The translations under genes were made by a program, and so were the position numbers. This document shows positions 28,168-36,284 of a stretch of 64,000 nt of DNA, one piece after another. The stretch covers positions 186,001-250,000 of the forward strand of contig NZ_JACHIN010000001.1 in the NCBI RefSeq assembly GCF_014203235.1. Direction: 5' to 3'. This stretch comes from Nonomuraea endophytica. Its GTDB lineage: Bacteria > Actinomycetota > Actinomycetes > Streptosporangiales > Streptosporangiaceae. The notes under the pieces are model-generated. The model saw nothing but the letters and a program-made list of their open reading frames with translations. It did not search any database and had not been told where the DNA came from. Positions within the stretch are counted from its first letter, which is position 1. Every line of letters starts with the position of its first letter.

Positions 28168-29492
28168 TAGCCGTACTGGGTCTGGGTGTTGAGCACCTTG
28201 AGCTTCACCTTCTTGGCCGGGTCGGTGCGCGGGTCGTCGATGCGCAGCACGTCCAGGCCCTTCTGGATGTCGCTGCTGTAGACGTATCCGTTGTAGTAGT
28301 ACGCCGACCAGGAGCCCGCGATGTCACGCCCCTTGAACGGCGGCCGCTCGAAGAAGCCGATCTCCTGCGGCTTGGCCGGGTCGGTGAAGTCCACGAACGA
28401 GACGCCGCCCTGGTACCAGGCCTGGACCATGATGTCCTTGCCCTTGACCGGGATGAGCGAGCCGTTGTGGGCGACGCAGTTCTGGCGCTTGTCCTGGCTG
28501 CGGGGGATCTTGAAGTACGCCTGCCTGGCCAGTTCCCCGCCGGAGATGTCGTACACGGCGTCGGCCCCCCGCTCGGCCCCGGTCGCCTTGTCGCAGACGC
28601 CCGCGGCGCCACCGCCGAGCTCGTCGGTGAAGAACACCTTGGTGCCCGTGTTGTTGAACGTGGCCGAGTGCCAGAAGGCGAAGTTCTCGTCGGTGACGCG
28701 GTTGGTGACCTTGGGCTTCTCGCGGTCGGCGATGTCGAGCAGCACCCCGTCGCCCATGCAGGCGCCGGCGGCGAGGTCCTTGGCCGGGTACACGGTGATG
28801 TCGTGGCAGCCGGAGGTGGTCGGCCCGCCGGACTGCTCGGGGAAGAGCACGGGCGTGGCGACGACCTTGGCCGCGGTGGGCTTGTCCAGCGGCACCTTGA
28901 CGATGGAGATCTTGTCGTGCGGCGGCTTACATCCAGCGAGGATGTCCCCAGGCCCATAAGAGGACACGTAGAGGTAGACCGCCTTGCCCTTCTTGTCCGG
29001 CACCAGCGTGTGCGTGTGGGACCCGCAGGCGGTCTTCACGGCCTTGACGTACTTGGGCCGAGCCTTGTCAGAGATGTCGAAGATCCGGATGCCTTCCCAA
29101 GCACCCTTGTCCGTAGGCGACCCATAGTCACTGGCACAGGAATCACCGGACCGCGACTCGTCCACGGAAAGGAACAACAGCTTCCCGGTAACCGACACGT
29201 CGTTCTGCGCCCCGGGACACGAAACCCGGCTCACAACCCTCGGCTTGGCCGGATCACCAATGTCGTAGACGGTAAAGCCGTTGTAGTTCCCCTGATACGC
29301 ATACCGCCCCTGAAACGCCAGGTCAGTGTTGTAAGCGTCCTCAGCGGCGAACGGCCCCTGCTTGGGCACGTTGGCCACATGCTTGACGTTCGCACTGGTC
29401 TTGGGCTTCTCGGCGGCGTGGGCGGGCACCGCTCCCAGCAGCGCCAGCCCGGCCACCGCGGACATCAGGACCCTGCCGACTCTGGACACCAC
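28164..29492 (-). CDS. Secreted LVIVD-repeat beta-propeller protein (paralogue 1)
   Basis: 442 residues with a Sec signal peptide (GLALLGAVPAHAA, cleavage near 27). Six LVIVD blades are visible, for example GFTVYDIGDPAKPRVVSRV and GIRIFDISDKARPKYVKAV. Eight cysteines at 92, 119, 156, 188, 229, 245, 300 and 339 are conserved in all four paralogues of this window, as are histidines in SHT(H)TLVP, PHDK, GCHDI, FWHSATF and VAHNGS. No enzyme activity can be assigned; a secreted disulfide-bonded scaffold or metal-handling protein is possible. The GTG start follows GGGGAGG. It has its own leader, which carries the 74-nt element at 29561. Confidence 0.85.
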   Translation of the reverse strand: MVSRVGRVLMSAVAGLALLGAVPAHAAEKPKTSANVKHVANVPKQGPFAAEDAYNTDLAFQGRYAYQGNYNGFTVYDIGDPAKPRVVSRVSCPGAQNDVSVTGKLLFLSVDESRSGDSCASDYGSPTDKGAWEGIRIFDISDKARPKYVKAVKTACGSHTHTLVPDKKGKAVYLYVSSYGPGDILAGCKPPHDKISIVKVPLDKPTAAKVVATPVLFPEQSGGPTTSGCHDITVYPAKDLAAGACMGDGVLLDIADREKPKVTNRVTDENFAFWHSATFNNTGTKVFFTDELGGGAAGVCDKATGAERGADAVYDISGGELARQAYFKIPRSQDKRQNCVAHNGSLIPVKGKDIMVQAWYQGGVSFVDFTDPAKPQEIGFFERPPFKGRDIAGSWSAYYYNGYVYSSDIQKGLDVLRIDDPRTDPAKKVKLKVLNTQTQYGY

Positions 29493-29560
29493 ACAGACCT
29501 CCCCTGATCACCTGATGTCCCACTATGTCAGCAATCTTGACCGTTACGGCGTCCGACCCC

Positions 29561-29634
29561 GTCCGACGTGAGAAGCGACCCCCACGATCGGCGCCGGCCC
29601 ACGGCGGCGGGTGGCGGTGGGGCGGCTTGCCGTA
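29561..29634 (-). repeat. 74-nt duplicated intergenic element, copy 1 (candidate structured RNA leader)
   Basis: On the minus strand this lies 68 nt upstream of the LVIVD-1 start. It matches the 74-nt copy at 36202-36275, with near-identical ends (TACGGCAAGCC at the 5' side, and 35 identical bases at the 3' side) and a variable middle. Both copies can pair CCCCAC with GTGGGG as an outer helix. The inner bases differ but still form a hairpin: GCCG...CGGC here. Confidence 0.75.
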
Positions 29635-29714
29635 GGGGATGGAAGGCCGTGACGGAAAAGCCACCCACGACGAGAAGCCGCGCATCGGCATGGTCGAGAA
29701 CCCCGGAAGAAAAA

Positions 29715-29745
29715 GCTCGCCCCCACAAAAAGCGTGGGGGCGAGC
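29715..29745 (-). terminator. Intrinsic terminator after LVIVD paralogue 2
   Basis: Perfect 12-bp stem GCTCGCCCCCAC / GTGGGGGCGAGC with a 7-nt loop, followed on the minus strand by TTTTTCTT. It lies 25 nt after the LVIVD-2 stop and separates LVIVD-1 transcriptionally from the upstream pair. Confidence 0.92.
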
Positions 29746-29769
29746 CTTGGGTTCGGCGAGACAAAAGCG

Positions 29770-31158
29770 TTAGTGGTCCCAGCCCCAATCTGGATAGGAC
29801 TGCTGGGTTTGGACGTTGAGGCGGTCGGTGCGGACGCGGTCGGCGCCGCGGACCAGCGGGTCGTTGACCTTGAGCACGTCGAGGCCGTTGTGGAAGTCGG
29901 CCGCGTAGATGTAGCCGTTGTAGTAGTACGCCGACCAGATGCCGCCGCCACCCTGGCTGGCCGGGCCCCGCTCGAAGTAGCCGAACTCACGCGGCCGCGA
30001 GATGTCCGTGAAGTCCACGAACGAGACGCCGCCCTGGTACCAGGCCTGGACCATGATGTCCTTGCCCTTGACCGGGATGAGCGAGCCGTTGTGTGCCACG
30101 CAGTTCTCGCTGTCCGCCTGGTGGCGGGGGATCTTGAAGTAGCTGCGGAACTGCAGCTTGCCCCTGCGGATGTCGTAGTAGGCGTTGGCGCCGCGGGTCG
30201 GGCCGGTCGCCTCGTTGCAGGTGGCCGCGCCGCCGCCGCCGAGCTCGTCGGTGAAGACGACCTTCCTGGCGTCGTTGGTGAACGTCGCCGAGTGCCAGAA
30301 CGCGAAGTTCGGGTCGGTGGTCCTGGCGGTCACCTTCGGGTTGAGCCGGTCGCGGATGTCGAACAACACGCCGTCACCCATGCAGGCGCCGGCCGCGATG
30401 TCCTTCTCCGCGTAGGCGGTGATGTCGTGGCAGCCGCTGGTGGGCACCAGCAGGCCGGGCTGGGTCTCGTTGCCGCCGTCGGGGAAGACGACCGGCGTGG
30501 CGGCGACCGCGGCGGCCGTCGGGTCGCGCAGCGGGACCTTGATGATCGAGATCTTGTCGTGCGGCGGCGCGCAGTCGGGGAAGTTCGCCGCGGGCAGGTA
30601 CGACGAGACGTACACGTACAGGTTGCGCCGGCGGTCGTGGCCCTTGCCCGGCACCAGCGTCAGCGTGTGCGAACCGCAGTTCGTCTCGACCGACTTGATG
30701 TACTTGGGGTTGGCCTTGTCGCTGACGTCGAAGATGCGGACGCCTTCCCAGGACTCCTTGATCGTGGCGCTCTGGCCGGTGCTGCTGCAGGAGTCGTTGT
30801 TGCGGGAGGAGTCGACGGCGGCGAAGAGCAGGTCGCCGTAGACGGAGACGTCCATCTGGGCACCGGGGCAGACGACCGAGCTGACGACCTTGGTCCGCTT
30901 CGGGTTGCTGATGTCGTAGATGGAGAAGCCGCCGTAGTTGCCGACGTAGGCGTAGTTGCCCTGGAAGGCGATGTCGGTGTTGATGGTGGCGGCGATCGGT
31001 GCCGGCTTCGGCACGTTGAGCACGTGCTGAACGTTCGGGCTGGTCACCACCGTGTCGACCGGTGGGATGTCGTTGGCGGCCGCGGGCAGCGCCGTCGCCG
31101 TTAAGGCGACGGCGGCACCGGCCGCGACGAGGAAGCGCCGTGACTTGGACAACAGCAA
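29770..31158 (-). CDS. Secreted LVIVD-repeat beta-propeller protein (paralogue 2)
   Basis: 462 residues with a signal peptide (FLVAAGAAVALTATALPAAA). Same architecture as paralogue 1: LVIVD blades, the eight conserved cysteines, and the HDITAYAEKDIAAGACMGDG, FWHSATF, NCVAHNGSLIPVKGKDIMVQAWYQGGVSF and SAYYYNGYIY blocks. The start is set at TTG 31158 because AGGAGG is 8 nt upstream and it lies 16 nt after the stop of paralogue 3; a GTG at 31200 would overlap that gene and add no signal-peptide residues. Cotranscribed with paralogue 3, ended by the terminator at 29715. Confidence 0.85.
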   Translation of the reverse strand: MLLSKSRRFLVAAGAAVALTATALPAAANDIPPVDTVVTSPNVQHVLNVPKPAPIAATINTDIAFQGNYAYVGNYGGFSIYDISNPKRTKVVSSVVCPGAQMDVSVYGDLLFAAVDSSRNNDSCSSTGQSATIKESWEGVRIFDVSDKANPKYIKSVETNCGSHTLTLVPGKGHDRRRNLYVYVSSYLPAANFPDCAPPHDKISIIKVPLRDPTAAAVAATPVVFPDGGNETQPGLLVPTSGCHDITAYAEKDIAAGACMGDGVLFDIRDRLNPKVTARTTDPNFAFWHSATFTNDARKVVFTDELGGGGAATCNEATGPTRGANAYYDIRRGKLQFRSYFKIPRHQADSENCVAHNGSLIPVKGKDIMVQAWYQGGVSFVDFTDISRPREFGYFERGPASQGGGGIWSAYYYNGYIYAADFHNGLDVLKVNDPLVRGADRVRTDRLNVQTQQSYPDWGWDH

Positions 31159-31174
31159 GAGAGAGTCCTCCTGG

Positions 31175-32587
31175 TCAGTCGTGGTCGTGACCGTGACCAC
31201 GGTCGGGGTAAGAGGCCTGGGTCTGGGGGTTCAGGCTGTCCAGGCGCACGTGCTTCGCCCGGTCGGTGCGCCGGTCGTCGATCGACAGCACGTCGAGCCC
31301 GAGGTTGAAGTCGGAGCCGTAGATGTAGCCGTTGTAGTAGTAGGCCGACCAGAAGCCGCCGGACAGCGCGGGGGCGGTGTTGTCGGGGCCGCGCTCGTAC
31401 CAGCCGATCTCCTTCGGGCGGGCCGAGTCGGTGAAGTCGACGATCGAGATGCCGCCCTGGTACCAGGCCTGGACCATGATGTCCTTGCCCTTGACCGGGA
31501 TGAGCGAGCCGTTGTGGGCGACGCAGTTCTCCGTGTCCGCCTGCGGGCGCGGGATCTTGAAGTAGCTCTTGAACTGGAACTGGCCCCTGCGGATGTCGTA
31601 GTAGGCGTTGGCCCCGCGGGTGTTGGCGATGGTGGCGTTGCAGGTGGCGCGGGAGCCGCCGCCGAGCTCGTCGGTGAAGACGACCTTGTCGCCCCGGTTG
31701 TTGAAGGTCGCCGAGTGCCAGAACGCGAAGTTGACGTCGTCACGGACGGTGGCGGTGACCCTGGGGTTGAGGCGGTCGGAGATGTCCATCAGGATGCCTT
31801 CGCCCATACAGGCGCCGGCCGCGATGTCCTTCTCGGCGTAAGCGGTGATGTCGTGGCAGCCGCTGGTGGCCGACTTGCCGTCCGGGTAGGGCAGCGGAAG
31901 CCCGGGGTTGCCGCCGTCGGGGAAGAGCACCGGCGTGGCGGCGACCGCGGCGGCCGTCGGGTTACGCAGGGGCACCTTGATGATGGAGATCTTGTCGTGC
32001 GGTACGCCGCAGTCCGGGAAGTCGGCCCGGGGGCTGTAGGAGGAGACGTACACGTAGAGGTTGCGCCGGCGGTCGTGGCCCTTACCGGGCACGAGGCTCA
32101 GCGTGTGCGAGCCGCAGTTCGTCTCGACCGACTTGATGTACTTGGGGTTGCGCTTGTCGCTGATGTCGAAGATCCGGACGCCTTCCCAGGACTCCTTGAT
32201 CGTCGCACTCTGTCCGGTGCTGTTGCAGGAGTCGTCGTTGCGGGAGGAGTCGACGGCGGCGAAGAGCAGGTCACCGTAGACGGAGACGTCCATCTGGCCG
32301 CCCGGGCAGATCACGGTGCTGACCAGCGACGTCCGCGAGGGCCGCCGGATGTCGTAGATGGAGAAGCCGTAGTAGTTGCCGACGTAGGCGTAGTTGTCCT
32401 GGAAGGCCATGTCGGTGTGGATGTCTGCGAGCGCGGCGGGCTTCGGCACGTTCGTGACCTGCCGCATGTTGTCGCTCATGACCACCTCACCGGGGGCGGG
32501 GATGTCGGCCGCCTGAGCGGGCAGCACACCTCCGACCAGGGCGATGGCGGCACCGAGCACGATGAGGGCCCTGCGGGGGGATAACAC
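31175..32587 (-). CDS. Secreted LVIVD-repeat beta-propeller protein (paralogue 3)
   Basis: 470 residues, signal peptide LIVLGAAIALVGGVLPAQA, then the shared LVIVD fold with all eight cysteines and the PHDKISIIKVP, GCHDI, FWHSATF and NCVAHNGS blocks. It is very close to paralogue 2 over most of its length (for example VDSSRNDDSCNSTGQSATIKESWEGVRIFDISDK), so the pair arose by recent tandem duplication. The C terminus is His/Asp-rich (PDRGHGHDHD), a possible metal-binding tail that the other copies lack or shorten (WGWDH in paralogue 2). GTG start after AGGAGG. First gene of the leftward pair; divergent from DUF305. Confidence 0.85.
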   Translation of the reverse strand: MLSPRRALIVLGAAIALVGGVLPAQAADIPAPGEVVMSDNMRQVTNVPKPAALADIHTDMAFQDNYAYVGNYYGFSIYDIRRPSRTSLVSTVICPGGQMDVSVYGDLLFAAVDSSRNDDSCNSTGQSATIKESWEGVRIFDISDKRNPKYIKSVETNCGSHTLSLVPGKGHDRRRNLYVYVSSYSPRADFPDCGVPHDKISIIKVPLRNPTAAAVAATPVLFPDGGNPGLPLPYPDGKSATSGCHDITAYAEKDIAAGACMGEGILMDISDRLNPRVTATVRDDVNFAFWHSATFNNRGDKVVFTDELGGGSRATCNATIANTRGANAYYDIRRGQFQFKSYFKIPRPQADTENCVAHNGSLIPVKGKDIMVQAWYQGGISIVDFTDSARPKEIGWYERGPDNTAPALSGGFWSAYYYNGYIYGSDFNLGLDVLSIDDRRTDRAKHVRLDSLNPQTQASYPDRGHGHDHD

Positions 32588-32622
32588 TCAGTCCTCCTAT
32601 AAAGGGGGCATAAATGAAGAAA

Positions 32623-32636
32623 TTTTCGTACGAAAA
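32623..32636. promoter_or_regulatory. Perfect 14-bp palindrome in the LVIVD-3 / DUF305 divergent promoter region
   Basis: TTTTCGTACGAAAA, an AT-rich exact palindrome in very GC-rich DNA, 36 nt upstream of the LVIVD-3 start and 116 nt upstream of DUF305. Likely an operator for an unknown regulator. On the plus strand a CGTCTAGAGT -10-like box near 32706 could serve DUF305. Confidence 0.55.
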
Positions 32637-32751
32637 CGGTCATTTGACCAGCACGCAAGCTGTCAAAGTTTGTAGCAATTTGCCGTCTTCCAACCGGCGC
32701 GGTCGTCGTCTAGAGTGCGCTTCTACGGCATGGGGTAGTCAGGGAGGCCAG

Positions 32752-33384
32752 TTGCGCGTCGCGCTCATCGTCGTCATGGGCGCGGTTGTCGCCCTCGCCG
32801 GTTGCACCGGCGAGAAGGAGACACCCCCTCGTGCCGACTCCACGGCTCCCGTCATCGCGCCGGGCCGCCCCGGGGAGAACGCCAAGACGCTGTCGCCCTC
32901 CGAGGCCGTCACCGCCGTACCGTCGCCGACGGCCAACGCCGCCGACATCAAGTACATGCAGGACATGGTCATCCATCACCGCCAAGCGCTGGACATGTCG
33001 GTGCTCGCCCCGAACCGGGCCGAGGCGGCCAGGGTCAAGGGTCTCGCTGCGCGGATCAAGGACGCCCAGGGCCCCGAGATCCAGTACATGACCACCTGGC
33101 TCCAGGAGCAGAGCCAGAAGGTGCCCGAGCACCACGCCCAGCACCAGGGCATGCCGGGCATGGCCACGCCGGAGCAGATGGCCGCGCTCAAGGCCGCCAC
33201 CGGCAAGGCGTTCGACAAGCTCTTCCTGGACCTGATGATCAAGCACCACCTGGGCGCGCTCACGATGACCGAGCAGGTGCTCAAGGGCGGCTCGCACATC
33301 AGGGTCGAGGAACTGGCCAACGACGTGGGCGTCACCCAGGCGGCCGAGATCCGCCGCATGCAGCAGATCCAGGGCGAGCTCTAG
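32752..33384 (+). CDS. DUF305-family lipoprotein
   Basis: A 210-residue lipoprotein: signal LRVALIVVMGAVVALAGC, lipidated at Cys18, then a spacer and a helical DUF305 domain with two repeats marked by MVIHHRQALDMS and MIKHHLGALTM. The HH motifs and many Met residues (HHAQHQGMPGMATPEQM) are like those of DUF305/CopM proteins that bind copper. Start is TTG 32752 with AGGGAGG 5 nt upstream; a longer frame from 32614 would translate the promoter palindrome. It sits between LVIVD genes and may share their regulation. Confidence 0.85.
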   Translation: MRVALIVVMGAVVALAGCTGEKETPPRADSTAPVIAPGRPGENAKTLSPSEAVTAVPSPTANAADIKYMQDMVIHHRQALDMSVLAPNRAEAARVKGLAARIKDAQGPEIQYMTTWLQEQSQKVPEHHAQHQGMPGMATPEQMAALKAATGKAFDKLFLDLMIKHHLGALTMTEQVLKGGSHIRVEELANDVGVTQAAEIRRMQQIQGEL

Positions 33385-33396
33385 AAGCTTCTCAGT

Positions 33397-33428
33397 GGGT
33401 ACGGCCCGCCGGGCCGCGGGCCGTACCC
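33397..33428. terminator. Bidirectional terminator between DUF305 and LVIVD-4
   Basis: Perfect 13-bp stem GGGTACGGCCCGC / GCGGGCCGTACCC with a 6-nt loop, in the 56-nt gap between two convergent stops. Confidence 0.85.
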
Positions 33429-33440
33429 CGGAGAAGGGCT

Positions 33441-34814
33441 TTACCAGCCGCGCTCGGGATAGCGGGACTGGGTCTGCGCGTTGAGCAGGGACTGCTTCAC
33501 GCGGTTGGCCGGGTTCGTCCGCCGGTCGTCGACCTTGAGCACGTCGAACCCGCGGGCGATCTCACTGCCGTAGATATAGCCGTTGTAGTAGTACGTGGAC
33601 CAGTAGCCGCCCAGCACGAGCTGCGTCGGGTCGACCGGACCCTGGTCGTAGAAGGCGATCTCTTTGGGCCGCGAGGAGTCGGTGAAGTCCCACACCGACA
33701 GGCCGCCCTGGTACCACGCCTGGACCATGATGTCGCGGCCCTTGACCGGCAGCAGCGAGCCGTTGTGGGCGACGCAGTTCTCCTGGTCGGTCTGCAGGCG
33801 GGAGATCTTGTAGTAGCTCTTGAAGACCAGCCGGTGCCCGCGGATCTCGTAGATCGCGTCGGCGCCGAGGTTCGGGCCCTGCGCGGCGGTGCACATGGGC
33901 GCGGTGCCGCCGCCGAGCTCGTCGGTGAAGACGACCTTGTTCCCGTCGTTGTTGAACGTGGCCGAGTGCCAGAACGCGAAGTTCGGGTCGGTCGTCCTGG
34001 CCTTGATCCGTGGCCGTTCCCGGTCGCGGATGTCGAAGATCACGCCATCGCCCATGCAGGCGCCGGCGGCGATGTCCTTCTCGGCGTAGACGGTGATGTC
34101 GTGGCAGCCGCTGGTGGGCAGCAGCAGACCGGGCTGGGTCTCGTTGCCGCCGTCGGGGAAGACGACCGGCGTGCCCACCAGGGAGGCGGCGGCCGGGTTG
34201 GCGATCGGCACCTTCACGACCGAGATCTTGTCGTGCGGCGGCTGGCAGTCGGGGAAGTTGGCCGCGGGCGAGTAGGAGGAGACGTAGACGTAGAAGAACT
34301 TCTTGGCGTCGCGTCCTCTGGCCGGCACCAGGGTGTGCGTGTGCGAGCCGCAGTTCGTCTCGACCGACTTGACGTACCTGGGGTTGGTCTTGTCGCTGAC
34401 GTCGAAGATCCGCACGCCCTCCCAGGACTCCTTGACCGTCGCGCTCTGCGGCGTGCTCTGGCAGGAGTCGTTGTTGCGGGAGGAGTCGACGGAGGTGACC
34501 AGGATGTCGCCCAGGATCGTCACGTCCATCTGGCCGCCCGGACAGCTCACCGAGCTGACGAGCTGGGGCGACCTGGGATTCCTGATGTTGTAGATGGAGA
34601 ACCCGTTGAAGTTGCCGACGTAGGCGTAGTCGCCCTGGAAGGCGAGGTCGCTGTTGATGGCGGCGCCCGCCGGCAGGCCGAGGTGCGCTTCCAGACGGAT
34701 GTTGTCGCTCTTGACGACGTCGTCCGCGGCGTTCGCGGGCGTCCCGGCCATGACGGTGGCCAGAGCCAGAGCTGCTATGGCAGCCAGGCGGGAGGATAAG
34801 ACGGTGATTCTCAC
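33441..34814 (-). CDS. Secreted LVIVD-repeat beta-propeller protein (paralogue 4)
   Basis: 457 residues with a signal peptide (LAAIAALALATVMAGTPANA). It has the same eight cysteines and histidine blocks as the others but is the most diverged in the blades (FSIYNIRNPRSPQLVSSV, LSVWDFTDSSRPKEIAFY). The GTG start at 34814 is placed by AGGAGGCCTCCG; an upstream in-frame region to 34895 is basic and not signal-like. A GATAAT -10-like box at 34846-34851 may be its promoter. It is convergent with DUF305 and downstream of the SAH hydrolase pair. Confidence 0.85.
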   Translation of the reverse strand: MRITVLSSRLAAIAALALATVMAGTPANAADDVVKSDNIRLEAHLGLPAGAAINSDLAFQGDYAYVGNFNGFSIYNIRNPRSPQLVSSVSCPGGQMDVTILGDILVTSVDSSRNNDSCQSTPQSATVKESWEGVRIFDVSDKTNPRYVKSVETNCGSHTHTLVPARGRDAKKFFYVYVSSYSPAANFPDCQPPHDKISVVKVPIANPAAASLVGTPVVFPDGGNETQPGLLLPTSGCHDITVYAEKDIAAGACMGDGVIFDIRDRERPRIKARTTDPNFAFWHSATFNNDGNKVVFTDELGGGTAPMCTAAQGPNLGADAIYEIRGHRLVFKSYYKISRLQTDQENCVAHNGSLLPVKGRDIMVQAWYQGGLSVWDFTDSSRPKEIAFYDQGPVDPTQLVLGGYWSTYYYNGYIYGSEIARGFDVLKVDDRRTNPANRVKQSLLNAQTQSRYPERGW

Positions 34815-34899
34815 CGGAGGCCTCCTACGGATGGGAGTGCCCCGAATTATCCGCCTATCTTGTGATCGAACTTGGGTTTGTCCGCTTTCTGTCACACAC

Positions 34900-36126
34900 T
34901 CAGGAGCCGTAACGCCACGAGTGCAGGTACTCCTCCTGCTCGGCGGTGAGCGTGTCGATCTCCACCCCGGTCGCGGCCAGCTTGAGCCGCGCGACCTCCA
35001 CGTCGATCTCCCCTGGTACGTCGTAGACGCCCGGAGCCAGCCCGAATCGCTCCTTGGCCAGCCAGGTCACGGCCAGCGCCTGGGCCGAGAACGACAGGTC
35101 CATGACCGCCGCCGGATGCCCCTCGGCCGCCGTCAGGTTGACCAGCCGCCCCTCGGCGAGCAGCAGCAGGCGGCGCCCGTCTGCCAGCACGTACTCGTCG
35201 GTGTTGGGCCGCACCCCGCGGTGCACCTCCACGCCGAGCCCGTCGAGCGCCCGCACGTCGATCTCCACGTCGAAGTGCCCGGCGTTGGCGAGAATCGCCC
35301 CGTCCTTCATCACCGCGAGATGCTCGCCCCTGATCACGTCGCGGTTGCCGGTGACGGTGATGAACACGTCGCCCTCCTCGGCCGCCCGCCCCATCCCCAT
35401 GACCTCGTAGCCCTGGAGCGTGGCGTCCAGCGCCTTGACCGGGTCCACCTCGGTGACGACCACCCGGGAGCCCAGCCCCTTGGCCCGCTCGGCCACCCCA
35501 CGCCCGCAGTAGCCGAACCCGGCCACGACCACGGTCTTGCCGGCCAGCATGGTGTTGGTGGCGCGCATGATCCCGTCAAGCGTCGACTGCCCGGTCCCAT
35601 AGCGGTTGTCGAACATCCGCTTGGTCCGAGTGTCGTTGACGGCGACAACGGGAAACCGCAGCGCCCCTTCGGCCGACATCTGCCGCAACCGGATGACCCC
35701 GGTCGTGGTCTCCTCACACCCCCCGGAAACCTGCCCGAGCAGATCAGTCCGCTCGGTGTGCAGGATGTTGACCAGGTCACACCCATCATCAAGCACCAGA
35801 TCAGGCGAAATATCCAACGCTTGATGAATATGCCGGTAGTAGGTCCCCCGATCCACCCCGGCCCGCGCATAAACCGAAATGTCATACCCACCCAGCGCCT
35901 CGGCCACATCATCCTGAGTGGACAACGGATTGGACGCCGCCAGGGCGATCCGCGCGCCGCCGGCCCGCAAGGCCCCCATGAGCACAGCGGTCTCGGCAGT
36001 CACATGCAGGCAGGCCGCGATGGTCAACCCGGAAAGCGGCTTCTCATCGTCAAAGCGCGCCCCGATGGCCGTCAGCACAGGCATGGCCCGAGCCGCCCAA
36101 CTGATCCTGCGCTCTCCGAGCTCCAT
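34900..36126 (-). CDS. S-adenosylhomocysteine hydrolase, short archaeal/Thermotoga type
   Basis: 408 residues. SAH hydrolase splits S-adenosylhomocysteine into homocysteine and adenosine with a bound NAD. Family marks: [57 protein letters not shown], the Rossmann loop [29 protein letters not shown] and LAEGRLVNL. It lacks the 40-residue insert of the bacterial enzyme and ends SWRYGS instead of the KPxxYRY tail that completes the NAD site of the neighbouring subunit. This is the thermophile/archaeal form, some members of which prefer inosine-type substrates. It lies 158 nt downstream of the canonical enzyme. Confidence 0.88.
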   Translation of the reverse strand: MELGERRISWAARAMPVLTAIGARFDDEKPLSGLTIAACLHVTAETAVLMGALRAGGARIALAASNPLSTQDDVAEALGGYDISVYARAGVDRGTYYRHIHQALDISPDLVLDDGCDLVNILHTERTDLLGQVSGGCEETTTGVIRLRQMSAEGALRFPVVAVNDTRTKRMFDNRYGTGQSTLDGIMRATNTMLAGKTVVVAGFGYCGRGVAERAKGLGSRVVVTEVDPVKALDATLQGYEVMGMGRAAEEGDVFITVTGNRDVIRGEHLAVMKDGAILANAGHFDVEIDVRALDGLGVEVHRGVRPNTDEYVLADGRRLLLLAEGRLVNLTAAEGHPAAVMDLSFSAQALAVTWLAKERFGLAPGVYDVPGEIDVEVARLKLAATGVEIDTLTAEQEEYLHSWRYGS

Positions 36127-36146
36127 CGACTTCTCCCATGTACGGC

Positions 36147-36184
36147 GGCGCCCCCAAGACCACCCAGGCGGTCAAGGGGGCGCC
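36147..36184 (-). promoter_or_regulatory. Hairpin 20 nt upstream of the short SAH hydrolase start
   Basis: GGCGCCCCC..GACC pairs with GGTC..GGGGGCGCC (13 of 15 pairs, with a symmetric AA/AA bulge; 8-nt loop). It lies between the 74-nt element and the ribosome site GGGAGAAG. It could end the canonical ahcY transcript or act as an expression platform. No T-run follows on the minus strand. Confidence 0.55.
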
Positions 36185-36201
36185 GTAACGGCGAGCACCA
36201 C

Positions 36202-36275
36202 GTCCGACGTGAGAAGCGACCCCCACGATCGGCGCCCGCGCGGGTCGGCGGGTGGGGTGGGGATGGCTTGCCGTA
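36202..36275 (-). repeat. 74-nt duplicated intergenic element, copy 2 (candidate structured RNA leader)
   Basis: Second copy of the element at 29561-29634, 75 nt upstream of the short SAH hydrolase start and beginning 9 nt after the canonical ahcY stop. The outer pairing (TCCCCAC with GTGGGGG) is kept. The inner hairpin here is CCCGC/GCGGG, different in sequence from copy 1 but still paired. Confidence 0.75.
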
Positions 36276-36284
36276 ACTCAGAAA

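Noticed and set aside
31159..31200. GTG at 31200 as the start of LVIVD paralogue 2
   Set aside because: It would overlap the upstream gene by 26 nt and precede the signal peptide with a charged leader; TTG 31158 has an AGGAGG site at the right distance.
36202..36275. Known SAH riboswitch
   Set aside because: The element lies before an SAH hydrolase gene but lacks the conserved SAH riboswitch core, and a second copy precedes an unrelated LVIVD gene.
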